In this document: piece after piece, positions 1 through 8,432 of the stretch
How positions within the stretch are numbered: position 1 is the stretch's first letter
Layout of the letters: each line of letters begins with the position of its first letter
Source: an uncultured Bacilli bacterium
GTDB taxonomy: Bacteria > Bacillota_I > Bacilli_A > RFN20 > CAG-826
Reading direction: 5' to 3'
DNA: 32,104 nt
Assembly (NCBI GenBank): GCA_944358985.1
Contig: CALVSI010000012.1
Location: 1 to 32,104 of the forward strand
The notes under the pieces: generated by a model
Database searches by the model: none
The model's input: the letters and a program-made list of their open reading frames with translations, nothing else
Told to the model about the DNA's origin: nothing
Program-made: the position numbers and the translations under genes

Positions 1-29
1 ACAACGTAGTTGTTAGTCATAAAATTAGA

Positions 30-70
30 AAAAATAAAAAGGCTATTAAGTTTTTAATTTCTTAACAGCC
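30..70 (-). terminator. Terminator downstream of mscL
   Basis: A 10-bp stem with one G-T wobble (GGCTATTAAG at 41-50 against CTTAACAGCC at 61-70) encloses a 10-nt AT loop. Read on the minus strand it is followed by a U-rich run (30-40). It lies 23 nt past the mscL stop. T-rich sequence on the other side too means it could work in both directions. Confidence 0.75.
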
Positions 71-92
71 CCTTTTTAACATCTAATTTTCG

Positions 93-773
93 TTATTTAG
101 TATCAGTCGGTTTTTGCTGTTTAGCCAACAATTCTTTAATTTGTAATAATACTTCTAATTCAGTTGGTTTAACTTCAGCAGGAACAACCACAGGTCTTTC
201 TTCTGGATGCTTTTGATAATATTCTTCTTTTAATTTTGCTTTATATTCTTTTTGTTTGTTCATGATTGATGTAACAACTTTAACAATAATGAATAAAACA
301 ACAGCAATAATTAAGAATGAAATAACTGCATTAATAATTGCACCCCAGTTAATAACAGCAGCACTGTTGGACACATAAACCGATCCATAAAGAGTGTATT
401 TTGATAAAATTTCTGTTTTTAATGATTGCACGAGTGTATCTGAAACATCGGCACCATACAAACTTTCTGCATAAGATTGTGCAAGGCTTTGCAAATTACT
501 ACTTGCAAATGTTTGACCAATTCCATCCATGCCTTTTTGTAAACCGTTTGCAGCAGGCAAAACAGTAATCAAACCATTTAAGCCACCAGGAACACCCCAT
601 GTACATATAGCCATTAAAACATTTGTTAAAGCAGTGACGATTGCAGTAAACGCACCGCCTATGACAACACCAACAGCTAAATTTAAGGCATTGCCACGAT
701 TGATGAATTGTTTGAACTCTGTCCAAACTTCTTTAAAAGATCTTTTCATCTTTTTTGTCTTTTCTTTTTCCAT
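93..773 (-). CDS. mscL: Large-conductance mechanosensitive channel MscL, long-loop form
   Basis: Inner-membrane channel that opens under membrane tension to release solutes on hypo-osmotic shock. The N-terminal amphipathic helix is followed by the family signature FINRGNALNLAVGVVIGGAF, which is the first transmembrane helix. The second helix (about residues 140-168, VINWGAIINAVISFLIIAVV) is followed by a charged linker and a C-terminal helix (TELEVLLQIKELLAKQ) that forms the cytoplasmic bundle. At 226 aa it is much longer than the usual 130-150 aa. The extra length is mostly in the extracellular loop between the helices (about residues 60-138, Ser/Gln/Leu rich). The start is 2 nt after the tldE stop, and its ribosome site (GGGAGA) lies inside the last tldE codons, so translation is probably coupled to tldDE. 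Confidence 0.93.
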   Translation of the reverse strand: MEKEKTKKMKRSFKEVWTEFKQFINRGNALNLAVGVVIGGAFTAIVTALTNVLMAICTWGVPGGLNGLITVLPAANGLQKGMDGIGQTFASSNLQSLAQSYAESLYGADVSDTLVQSLKTEILSKYTLYGSVYVSNSAAVINWGAIINAVISFLIIAVVLFIIVKVVTSIMNKQKEYKAKLKEEYYQKHPEERPVVVPAEVKPTELEVLLQIKELLAKQQKPTDTK

Positions 774-775
774 TT

Positions 776-2101
776 CTATCTCCCACTTATTGACAAAGAC
801 TTAATATATATTGATGGAGTTGATATTCCTCCAGGCAATATTTCCGAATCGTTAGCCAACATTTTAACATCCGCGAACAATTTTAAAATGTTACCGCTTA
901 ATGTAATTAAAGAAACAGGCCTTGAAAGTTTTCCATTCTCAATTAAAAAGCCTTCAGCTTGTAAAGAAAAATCTCCGCTGACAGAATTAATCCCTGCATG
1001 GGCGCCTTCTAGATTTGTAATATAAATGCCATCTTTAATTGCTTGAAATAATTCATCTAGCGATTTTTTACCCGGTTTAACATAGGTAAAGAAACTACCA
1101 GCAGCAATTTTAGAGTTTAAATTTATACCATTGCCAGTAGATTCAACATTGTCTTTTTTAGCGGTTTCTCGATTATACAAATAAGTTTTTAAAACGCCAT
1201 TTTTAATAATGTCTTTGTTATATGTTGCAACACCTTCATCATCAAACCAGCGAGCATATACAGTCCTTTTTTGTGGCATGTCGGCAATGTTTAATTTACT
1301 ACTAGCTATTTTTGTATTTAACTTACCTTCAAATAAAGAAGTGTGTTTTTGAACGCTTTCTGCATTTGCCCAATCAAGATATGTTGATAATAATGTGCTG
1401 ACACAATTTTTGTCTAAAACGGTTTTCATTTTTTTGCTATCACAAGGAGATGCATTTAACTTTCTAATAGCATTATCAACAATTTTTTTAGCAAAATTTT
1501 CTATATTAAAATTGTTATAGTTGTTATCAATTATAACTTCAAAATTAGTTTGTTCATCTTCATCTTTTTTAACCACTACACCACCAGAAATGTAAAAATA
1601 ATTGGACTTTTGCTTTAAATTTAATCCGTGCGAGTTAATTATAAGATATTCATTAGTGGTATCAGAAAACGAAACTCCAACAACATCTTTAATTAATTGA
1701 CTTTGAGATTCAATAGTTTTTTCTAACAAAAACATATCATCAATTTTTTTCTGTGAAGAGACCGATTCATATGTTTTATTATAGGTGGAAATCTTATGAT
1801 ATTTTTTGCTGCCCTCAAATAATGACGCCACTTCGACTTTTTCAATTGATTTAGCATTAGCGATTAAATCTCTTATTAATTTTAATGTGTTATCTTTATT
1901 TAATGCTGTGCATGTTGCGGTTCCAAATTTATCGTTATAAACGCCTCTAATTGTTGTTGTTATATCGGTGTTCACACCATAATTTTCTATTTCGTGGTGA
2001 TAGATATCAACATTAAAACTTGAAGATTTATTTACTGAAATTTCAACTTCACTAAGACCAGCTTCTAACGCTAGTTTAATAAATTTTTGATAAATATTCA
2101 T
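776..2101 (-). CDS. tldE: TldE/PmbA-like subunit of the TldD/TldE protease
   Basis: The 441-aa protein has the PmbA/TldE fold. Landmarks are an N-terminal domain with SEVEISVNKSSSFNVDIYHHEIENYG, a middle VDIAR-like segment, and the C-terminal GINSVSGDFSLQAEGFLIENGK block typical of the U62 family. In the known complex, TldE is the metal-free partner of TldD in a heterodimer that degrades unfolded peptides or trims RiPP precursors. No HExxxH metal site is visible here, as expected for TldE. It starts 1 nt after tldD, so the two are co-translated, and mscL follows. No RiPP precursor or cyclase is seen nearby, so the role here is probably general peptide turnover. Confidence 0.92.
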   Translation of the reverse strand: MNIYQKFIKLALEAGLSEVEISVNKSSSFNVDIYHHEIENYGVNTDITTTIRGVYNDKFGTATCTALNKDNTLKLIRDLIANAKSIEKVEVASLFEGSKKYHKISTYNKTYESVSSQKKIDDMFLLEKTIESQSQLIKDVVGVSFSDTTNEYLIINSHGLNLKQKSNYFYISGGVVVKKDEDEQTNFEVIIDNNYNNFNIENFAKKIVDNAIRKLNASPCDSKKMKTVLDKNCVSTLLSTYLDWANAESVQKHTSLFEGKLNTKIASSKLNIADMPQKRTVYARWFDDEGVATYNKDIIKNGVLKTYLYNRETAKKDNVESTGNGINLNSKIAAGSFFTYVKPGKKSLDELFQAIKDGIYITNLEGAHAGINSVSGDFSLQAEGFLIENGKLSRPVSLITLSGNILKLFADVKMLANDSEILPGGISTPSIYIKSLSISGR

Positions 2102-2102
2102 A

Positions 2103-3500
2103 TTATTTTAATTCGCCTCCTCTTCCACCAACGGTAATTGAAGATATTCTTAAAGTCGGTTGACCTACATTGACCCGAATGCTTCCACTTGATGCTCCAC
2201 ACATTCCTTGTCCCAACGCCAAATCGTTACCGACCATATCTATTTTTTGTAATATCTCGTTTCCTTTTCCAATTAATGTTGCACCTTTAACCGGTTCACA
2301 AATTTTTCCATCTCTTATGATATAAGCTTCCGAACAAGAAAAATTAAATTCACCGGTGATTGGATTAACGCTTCCACCAGTAAAACCAACAGCGTACAAA
2401 CCTAATTTTGTTGCTTGTATTATTTCTTGAGGTGTTGATTTTCCATTTTCTATATAGGTGTTTGACATACGAGATGTAGGGGTGTACCTAAATGATTGAC
2501 GGCGGCACGCACCATTTGCTTTGCTATTCATTCTTCTTCCGTTGAATTCATCAATCATATATTCGGTTAAAATGCCATTTTTTATTAACTGGCGTTTTTC
2601 GCCTTTAATTCCTTCGTCATCATAATCTATTGAACCCCAAGCATTAGGAATTGTTGAGTCATCAACAGCACTTACAACATCAGAAGCAATTTTTGTTCCT
2701 AATTTATTAGAAAAGCAAGACAAACCTTTACTGACAGAAGAAGCTTCAAGAGGGTGTCCACATGATTCGTGGAATAATACGCCACCCCAACCATTTCCTA
2801 AAACAACTGGCATAACACCAGATGGGCATTCTTTGGCTTCTAAATTTTGAATAGCCACTCTCGCTGCATTCAATGCTATTTTTTTAACATCGATTTTTTC
2901 TTTGAAATAATTTATATCATCTTGACAACCAGGACCTTCAAAACCATATTCTAATGATTTTCCATCGCTGGCTAAAATCATAAATAGCAATCGACCATAT
3001 TGTGTGGATGTTTTAATTATTTCACCTTTTGAATTATAAATTACAACATTTCTATGATTGTTAGCAAAGCTACCTTGTCGACGAATTATTCTTGGATCAT
3101 AATCTTTTGTTGCGTCTAATCCCAAACGTATTAGAGCAATTTTTTCTTCACGAGAAACACTATCATAGTCAATTTTAATTGGGTTAATAGTTTTATATTT
3201 TTTGACTTTTAAATCTTTAACAAATACAGTTTGATTATCTTTAAAAGAACTTGATAAATCTTTTGCTAATTTTAAAAGTCCTTTTTTTGATAAATCACAA
3301 GTATATCCATATACGCATTGCAATTTTTTTAATAATCTAATTCCAACCCCTTCATTTAATGAATCATGAGATTGTTCAACTACATCATTTTCTATCATTA
3401 AAGAATAATTGGAACTATTTTCATAAAAAATTTCTGTAAAATCAGCACCAGTTGACAACGCTAAGTTTAATATTTCAATAGCCAATTTCTTATTTAACAT
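2103..3500 (-). CDS. tldD: TldD metalloprotease subunit
   Basis: The 465-aa protein is the zinc-bearing partner of TldE. The HExxxH metal motif is at residues 244-249 (HESCGH, followed by PLEASSV). The conserved C-terminal block GFTGGSVNPITGEFNFSCSEAYIIRDGKI supplies the rest of the active site. With TldE it forms the small-pored barrel protease known from archaea and Enterobacteria. The ATG is preceded by AAAGGGA. It is the first gene of a tldD-tldE-mscL minus-strand unit, whose promoter must lie in the 135 nt shared with the divergent metal-efflux operon. Confidence 0.95.
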   Translation of the reverse strand: MLNKKLAIEILNLALSTGADFTEIFYENSSNYSLMIENDVVEQSHDSLNEGVGIRLLKKLQCVYGYTCDLSKKGLLKLAKDLSSSFKDNQTVFVKDLKVKKYKTINPIKIDYDSVSREEKIALIRLGLDATKDYDPRIIRRQGSFANNHRNVVIYNSKGEIIKTSTQYGRLLFMILASDGKSLEYGFEGPGCQDDINYFKEKIDVKKIALNAARVAIQNLEAKECPSGVMPVVLGNGWGGVLFHESCGHPLEASSVSKGLSCFSNKLGTKIASDVVSAVDDSTIPNAWGSIDYDDEGIKGEKRQLIKNGILTEYMIDEFNGRRMNSKANGACRRQSFRYTPTSRMSNTYIENGKSTPQEIIQATKLGLYAVGFTGGSVNPITGEFNFSCSEAYIIRDGKICEPVKGATLIGKGNEILQKIDMVGNDLALGQGMCGASSGSIRVNVGQPTLRISSITVGGRGGELK

Positions 3501-3546
3501 AATTTTTCCCTTTCTAAATGTTTTTTGCAGTGAATATTATACGTTT

Positions 3547-3566
3547 ACTTGAACATTAGTTCAAGT
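3547..3566. promoter_or_regulatory. Perfect inverted repeat in the tldD/arsR intergenic region
   Basis: Eight-bp perfect arms (ACTTGAAC / GTTCAAGT) are separated by ATTA. The site lies 47 nt upstream of the tldD start and about 25 nt upstream of the -35 of the divergent metal operon. The arm sequence differs from the two ATATGAA operators, so it may bind another regulator or control tldD. The inverted symmetry is plain; the function is inferred. Confidence 0.45.
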
Positions 3567-3589
3567 TAAAAAAACAATTATAAAAATAT

Positions 3590-3649
3590 TTGACAATATG
3601 AACAACTATTCATATAATTTATGTGAAGAATATGAATGGAGGTTCATAT
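3590..3649 (+). promoter_or_regulatory. Sigma-A promoter with two ArsR-type operators
   Basis: TTGACA at 3590-3595 and TATAAT at 3613-3618 are separated by 17 nt, a consensus promoter. Two copies of ATATGAA-N6-TTCATAT are present. One (3596-3615) fills the -35/-10 spacer and overlaps the -10. The second (3630-3649) lies just downstream of the predicted start of transcription and covers the GGAGG ribosome site. The arms are identical and the copies start 34 bp apart. This matches the 12-2-12-like dyads bound by SmtB/CzrA/CadC repressors. Metal-free repressor would block both polymerase binding and clearance. Confidence 0.88.
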
Positions 3650-3653
3650 ATTT

Positions 3654-3974
3654 ATGAAAAAATTACGCTTGACTGATGAAATTATAACAAATATGTCACA
3701 ATTGTTGTTTATTGCCGCAGATGAAACTAGATTAAAAATTTTGCTCGCTCTTTTAGCGAATAAAAATATGTGTGTAGGGGATTTGCAAAATGAAATTAAT
3801 GCATCTCAATCGCTTGTATCTCATCAACTTCAAGTGTTAAAGAAAAATAAACTTGTTGCTTTTAAAAGAACAGGAAATAAAATTTTTTATTCCTTAGATG
3901 ATAATCACATCCATGAACTAATCAAAGTTGCTTATGATCACGTAAACGAGGAAAGAGAAAATGAAAACGATTAA
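3654..3974 (+). CDS. ArsR/SmtB-family metal-responsive repressor
   Basis: A winged-helix repressor of 106 aa from the ATG at 3654. An in-frame ATG at 3636 would add six residues, but it lies inside the second operator and before the GGAGG at 3638-3642, so 3654 is preferred. The recognition helix is in SQSLVSHQLQVLKKNKLV. The C-terminal helix holds the alpha-5 metal site in the order D-x-H then H-x2-E (DDNHIH...YDHVNE), the same ligand set as SmtB (D104, H106, H117, E120). The alpha-3 region has a single Cys (NMCVGDL), not the CxC of CadC. Zn(II) is therefore the likely inducer. It overlaps the downstream ATPase gene by 14 nt. Confidence 0.93.
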   Translation: MKKLRLTDEIITNMSQLLFIAADETRLKILLALLANKNMCVGDLQNEINASQSLVSHQLQVLKKNKLVAFKRTGNKIFYSLDDNHIHELIKVAYDHVNEERENEND

Positions 3975-6123
3975 TTATGAAATTGATGGTCTAGATTGCG
4001 CTAATTGTGCCAAATCGTTAGAAAGTTATTTAAATAAATGTCAAAAAGAAGGAATTGATTCAGTTAATTTAAACTTTTTAACCAAAACATTAAAAGTTAA
4101 TTATCAAAATAAAGAATTATCAATTGATGAATTGCTAAAAATAATAAAAAAAGGAACAGACGACCCTGTTAATTTAACTTACAAAAAAGATAATATGGAT
4201 TATCATGTTAAAGTGTTCGATAAAGAAGTAATAACATTGATTATTCGAATACTTATTTCCGCTTTGATGTTAATTATTGGTTTTGCCGTTTTTAATTTGC
4301 TTTCTAAAGAAACATTTGACGTGTTTTGGTGGTGCATGCTTAGTTTTTATATCATTTCATATTTGATTATTTCTTATGATTATTTATTTAAATTTATTAA
4401 ATCATTCACTCATCCAAAAACTATGATTAACGAAATAACTTTAATGACAATAGCAAGTATAGGTGCCTTTGCCATTCAAGAATTTCCAGAAGCTGTTCTT
4501 GTTATGGTTTTGGCTCAAGTAGGGGAAGTTTTTGAACATATTTCTGTTAATAAATCTAGAAATATAATTGTTAACACTATTGATATGAGACCAAAAGTTG
4601 TTTCAAAAATAAATAACGGAAAAATTGAAGTGGTGGGTGTTGAAACTTTAAATATCAATGATGAAATTGTTTTAAAAGTAGGAGAAGTATTACCTGTTGA
4701 TGGGGTGGTTGTAAGCGGAAACGCATTGATTGATACTTCATCTGTTACTGGAGAATTTGAACCTGTTTTGGTCACAAAAAATAATAATGTTATGTCTGGT
4801 ACTACAATTGTTGATGGCACTATAAATATTAGTGTAAAAAAAGAATTTAAAGATTCTACAACTGCTCAAATTTTAAAAATGGTAATTGATAGTGGAGAGC
4901 ATAAGTCAAGAGCCGAAAACTTTATATCAAAATTTGCAAAAATTTATACACCAATTGTTTTTGCATTAGCGTTAATTATTGGCGTTTTTGTACCTTTAAT
5001 TGTTTCGTTAGTTAATGGAAATTGGTCGTGGGATAATACCTGGTACCATTATATTTACATCGGATTAACATTTTTGGTTATATCATGTCCTTGCGCAATT
5101 GTTATTTCAGTGCCACTTGCATATTTTATTGGTGTCGCACTTGCTAGCAAGCGGGGCATTATGATTAAAGGAAGTAATTATTTAGATCGACTAAATGATG
5201 TTAAAGAATTAGTAACTGATAAAACCGGAACTTTGACGACTGGCAAATTTTCTATTCAAGAAAAAAAATTTGATATTGATGAAAAAACTTTTGATGAATA
5301 TGTAAGTGTCTTAGAATCACATTCCACACATCCTATCGCAAAAGCAATTGTAAGTGGGTTAAATTACAAAGATAATTATGAAACATTAGATAATTATCAT
5401 GACTTATCTGGTTATGGTGTTAGCGGTATTTATAAAGGACACGAATTGTTATTTGGAAATTATAAATTGCTTGCAAAACATTCTATAAACTTTGCAAAAA
5501 TTGAAGATTATCGTAATATTTTATATCTAGTGGTCGATAAAACTTGTGTTGGTTACATCATTGTAGATGACACAATTAAAGAAAATTCAAAAGCACTTAT
5601 AAATTATTTAAATATACATAAAATTAAAACATTAATGCTTACTGGCGGTAACAATAAAAGTGCTGATGCGATATCTAAAAAATTAGGAATCAATAACTAT
5701 TATTCTAATCTGCTACCTGAAGATAAAATTAATCATTTAAAAGAAGAACTTAAACAATCCTCATCACACTATGCAGTCGCGTATGTTGGTGATGGGATAA
5801 ATGACGCCCCCAGTATTATATTAAGTGATGTTGGCATTGCAATGGGTGGTTTAGGAAGCGATGCAAGTGTGACTAACGCTGATGTGGTTTTAATGAATGA
5901 CGACCCTTTAAAAATTGCAGAAGCTATAAGTATTGCAAAAGCGACTAGAATGCAAGCAATATTTAATATTGTATTTGCATTAGTAGTTAAAATCACAATC
6001 ATGGTATTATCACTATTGTCTCTTGTACCAATGTGGGTTGCTGTCATTGCAGACACTGGATTATCTTTATTTTTAATATTGTGTTCAATTTTATTATTGA
6101 AAAAGAAAATTAAAGTAAAATAA
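3961..6123 (+). CDS. cadA: P1B-type Zn/Cd-exporting ATPase (CadA/ZntA type)
   Basis: The 720-aa protein pumps divalent metal out of the cell using ATP. The N-terminal heavy-metal domain has GLDCANC, a CxxC metal site. Transmembrane helix 6 carries CPC (SCPCAIVISVPLAYF). The phosphorylated aspartate is in DKTGTLT, the SHSTHPIA segment gives the HP motif, and GDGINDAP is the hinge motif. The last membrane pair has AVIADTGLSL, the Asp-Gly signature of the P1B-2 Zn/Cd/Pb group rather than the copper group. The start codon lies inside the 3' end of the repressor gene, so the two are translationally coupled and share metal-controlled expression. Confidence 0.95.
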   Translation: MKTINYEIDGLDCANCAKSLESYLNKCQKEGIDSVNLNFLTKTLKVNYQNKELSIDELLKIIKKGTDDPVNLTYKKDNMDYHVKVFDKEVITLIIRILISALMLIIGFAVFNLLSKETFDVFWWCMLSFYIISYLIISYDYLFKFIKSFTHPKTMINEITLMTIASIGAFAIQEFPEAVLVMVLAQVGEVFEHISVNKSRNIIVNTIDMRPKVVSKINNGKIEVVGVETLNINDEIVLKVGEVLPVDGVVVSGNALIDTSSVTGEFEPVLVTKNNNVMSGTTIVDGTINISVKKEFKDSTTAQILKMVIDSGEHKSRAENFISKFAKIYTPIVFALALIIGVFVPLIVSLVNGNWSWDNTWYHYIYIGLTFLVISCPCAIVISVPLAYFIGVALASKRGIMIKGSNYLDRLNDVKELVTDKTGTLTTGKFSIQEKKFDIDEKTFDEYVSVLESHSTHPIAKAIVSGLNYKDNYETLDNYHDLSGYGVSGIYKGHELLFGNYKLLAKHSINFAKIEDYRNILYLVVDKTCVGYIIVDDTIKENSKALINYLNIHKIKTLMLTGGNNKSADAISKKLGINNYYSNLLPEDKINHLKEELKQSSSHYAVAYVGDGINDAPSIILSDVGIAMGGLGSDASVTNADVVLMNDDPLKIAEAISIAKATRMQAIFNIVFALVVKITIMVLSLLSLVPMWVAVIADTGLSLFLILCSILLLKKKIKVK

Positions 6124-6796
6124 TAATGCCCACTAATTGTATAATAGTGCCTACCAAAACGAATAAGTGGAATATGCTATGCATCCACTTTTTCTTTTTT
6201 CCTGCTGCATAAAATATAACGCCAATAGTGTAAGCGATACCACCTAATAAAATGTATAACATCGCTGATGTATCAAGCAAAGTTATAGCAGGATAGGCGA
6301 AAGCTACTAGCCATCCCATTATTACATATAAAACGACAGTAAAAACTTTAATAAATTTATTGTTAATATTTATTAGATTCAAAACTGAACCAATAATCAA
6401 ACACACTGCTTCAACAATAATCATAGATAATCCTATTTCTGGATTATTTGGAAAACCTATCGCACATACAGGAGCGTATGTACCCGCTATTAAGACATAG
6501 ATAGTATTATGATCTAAGATTCTAAACAATCTTTTCCATGGAGAAGATTCATTAATCATGTGATAAATGGTTGATATGCCATATAAAAACATAATTGAAA
6601 AACTATATATAATTAAAGAACAAGCTTTTAAAGGGCTATAATCATTAATAATACTTAAAGAAATAAATATTATCATTAATCCAAATCCTAGAATTGCACC
6701 TATTAAATGAGTTATCCAATTAAATGTTTCTTCACCTTTACTATACTTTGGAATTGGTTGAGAGATTAATTTAGCTTTTAATTGATTGATAGACAT
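6110..6796 (-). CDS. Hemolysin III / PAQR-family membrane protein
   Basis: A seven-helix integral membrane protein of 228 aa. Family landmarks are ETFNWITHLIGAILGFG, the first conserved Ser/His block STIYHMI, ILDHNTIYVLIAGTYAP, and the C-terminal HSIFHLFVLVG. The conserved His and Asp residues match the PAQR metal-binding site. These proteins are related to the CREST hydrolase group; bacterial members (YqfA/HlyIII) affect membrane state, and haemolysis is a historic label. The start has AGAGGT at 8-nt spacing. The gene converges on the metal ATPase and overlaps its last 14 nt, so the two 3' ends share sequence and no terminator separates them. Confidence 0.93.
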   Translation of the reverse strand: MSINQLKAKLISQPIPKYSKGEETFNWITHLIGAILGFGLMIIFISLSIINDYSPLKACSLIIYSFSIMFLYGISTIYHMINESSPWKRLFRILDHNTIYVLIAGTYAPVCAIGFPNNPEIGLSMIIVEAVCLIIGSVLNLININNKFIKVFTVVLYVIMGWLVAFAYPAITLLDTSAMLYILLGGIAYTIGVIFYAAGKKKKWMHSIFHLFVLVGTIIQLVGIIILL

Positions 6797-6907
6797 ATTC
6801 GATTACCTCTTTTCGAAGCAATTTTAAAATAATGTACACAAAAAACTTACCTACTTTTTAATTATTTTTTCGAACTGTTGATTTTAATTTGGTAGATAGA
6901 AAAATAC

Positions 6908-6963
6908 ATCTCTACTTTTAGTGGAGATACCTTTTATTTTTATTATGTTACCTTACAGGTAAC
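6908..6963. promoter_or_regulatory. Two hairpins in the divergent intergenic region
   Basis: The 230-nt gap between the PAQR gene and the glycosyltransferase holds two inverted repeats. ATCTCTAC-TTTTA-GTGGAGAT (near 6908-6928, one G-T pair) is followed by a T-rich run and looks terminator-like on the plus strand. GTTACCT-TAC-AGGTAAC is a perfect 7-bp dyad at 6947-6963. No plus-strand gene ends just upstream, so these could be operators or a leader structure for the glycosyltransferase. Confidence 0.4.
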
Positions 6964-7026
6964 AATCAGTAGAGTTATATTATTTTGATGATTTTTTCTT
7001 TATAAAATAATAAACTTATTTATGTT

Positions 7027-8043
7027 ATGAAAGTTTTATTATATTTTGAAAAAGAAGATAAAATTAAAAGATCTGGTATTGGTAGAGCACTTAAACACCA
7101 AATCATTGCACTTGAAAGTGCTGGTATTGAATATACACTTTCACAAAAAGACAATTTTGATTTAGCTCATATCAATACTTATTGGCCGGCTTCAAAACGA
7201 TTATTGAAAAAATTAAAAAAGAGACATGTCCCCATCATAGTTCACGGCCATTCAACAATTGAAGATTTTAAATACTCTTTTGCTTTTTGGAAATTGATGG
7301 CGGTTTGGTTTAATCCTAATTTAATGTGGTTTTATAGGAATGCTGATTTTATTATTACCCCAACAAACTATTCTAAAAAATTAATCGATTCGTATAATAC
7401 TGGTACACAAGTTATACATGTTTCTAATGGTATTGATATTGATGAGTATGTCTATGATAGAGGAAAAGTTGAATCATTTAAAAAATATTTTAACTTAAAT
7501 GACGATGATAAAGTGGTTATTGGGGTTGGCTTTCCATTTCAAAGAAAAGGAATAATTGATTTTTTTGAAGTAGCAAGAAAACGTCCTGATATTAAATTTA
7601 TTTGGTTTGGGTATTTGCAAAGAATCTTAACTTCACATATTGTTAAAAAAGCTATCAAAAATAAACCTGATAATGTTATTATGCCTGGCTATATTGATAA
7701 CAGCATAATCAAGGGAGCGTATCATTTTGCGAAATGTTTATTTTTTCCTTCTTATGAAGAAACCGAAGGCATTGTTGTTTTAGAAGCTCTTGCATCTAAT
7801 TGCCCTGTTTTGATTAGAGATATTGGTGTATATAGTGATTGGTTAACAGATGGTGTCAATTGTTATAAAGCAAGCGATAATGAAGGATTTATTTCTAAAA
7901 TAGATAAAATATTAAAGAGCGATAATTCTTCAATCACATCAGCGGGTTATCAAATTGCAAAAGATAAAAATCTTAAAAATATAGGTGAGGAATTAAAAAA
8001 AGCTTACGAATTTGTTTATAAAAATTATTCAAAAAAAGATTAA
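7027..8043 (+). CDS. GT4-type glycosyltransferase
   Basis: A GT-B fold retaining glycosyltransferase of 338 aa. The N-terminal acceptor half has HGHSTIEDF and the linker VSNGIDIDEY. The C-terminal donor half has the GVGFPFQRKGIIDF phosphate-loop region and the E-x7-E signature (EETEGIVVLEALASNCPVLI) that binds the nucleotide sugar. The single-domain soluble form and its size fit enzymes that glycosylate diacylglycerol or cell-surface polymers, but the donor and acceptor cannot be read from the sequence. No Shine-Dalgarno is visible before the ATG; an AT-rich TATAAAAT lies at 7001-7008. The next gene, rpmE, has its own promoter, so this is probably a single-gene unit. Confidence 0.88.
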   Translation: MKVLLYFEKEDKIKRSGIGRALKHQIIALESAGIEYTLSQKDNFDLAHINTYWPASKRLLKKLKKRHVPIIVHGHSTIEDFKYSFAFWKLMAVWFNPNLMWFYRNADFIITPTNYSKKLIDSYNTGTQVIHVSNGIDIDEYVYDRGKVESFKKYFNLNDDDKVVIGVGFPFQRKGIIDFFEVARKRPDIKFIWFGYLQRILTSHIVKKAIKNKPDNVIMPGYIDNSIIKGAYHFAKCLFFPSYEETEGIVVLEALASNCPVLIRDIGVYSDWLTDGVNCYKASDNEGFISKIDKILKSDNSSITSAGYQIAKDKNLKNIGEELKKAYEFVYKNYSKKD

Positions 8044-8047
8044 ATCG

Positions 8048-8077
8048 TTGATTTAATAAAATGATTTGTGATATTAT
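8048..8077 (+). promoter_or_regulatory. rpmE promoter
   Basis: TTGATT at 8048-8053 and TATTAT at 8072-8077 with 18-nt spacing. The roughly 55-nt leader that follows contains a short stem (CTTTGG / CCAAGG) just before the GGAAGGAG ribosome site, which could serve ribosomal-protein feedback. Confidence 0.5.
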
Positions 8078-8137
8078 CTATAAGCACGACTTACTTTGGT
8101 AAATCAAATCCAAGGCGGAAGGAGTTAAAAAAAGATT

Positions 8138-8356
8138 ATGAAAAAAGGTATTCATCCTAACTATCAACATTGCACAGTGACATGTGTATCATGCGGTTCT
8201 ACTTTTGAAACAGGCTCTGTTTTAAAAGAAATTAGAGTTGATACATGCTCAAATTGTCACCCATTCTATACTGGCAAAAAACGTTTTGTTCAAGCCGAAG
8301 GTAAAGTTGATAAGTTCAATAAAAAATACGGTCTTAAAACTAACGAAGACAAATAA
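8138..8356 (+). CDS. rpmE: 50S ribosomal protein L31, zinc-binding form
   Basis: The 72-aa L31 begins [10 protein letters not shown], the diagnostic start of the family. It has the four-cysteine zinc ribbon: Cys in TCVSCG and in [14 protein letters not shown]. It is therefore the C+ (zinc) paralogue used under metal-replete conditions, not the Cys-free YtjA type. The C-terminal tail ([16 protein letters not shown]) is typical. The ribosome site is strong (GGAAGGAG). A perfect-stem terminator overlaps the stop codon, so it is monocistronic. Confidence 0.97.
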   Translation: MKKGIHPNYQHCTVTCVSCGSTFETGSVLKEIRVDTCSNCHPFYTGKKRFVQAEGKVDKFNKKYGLKTNEDK

Positions 8357-8380
8357 GCAGATTAAATTCTGCTTTTTATT
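8356..8380 (+). terminator. Rho-independent terminator of rpmE
   Basis: AGCAGA-TTAAAT-TCTGCT forms a perfect 6-bp stem directly after the stop codon, followed by TTTTATTTT. Confidence 0.85.
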
Positions 8381-8432
8381 TTAAATTTAGTTTTTTATTT
8401 TATAATAAAAACTAGTAGTAAGGAGCAACTAT

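Noticed and set aside
499-726. 75-aa open frame on the minus strand
   Set aside because: Lies inside mscL in another phase, with no ribosome site; Cys/Trp-rich composition is typical of a shadow frame.
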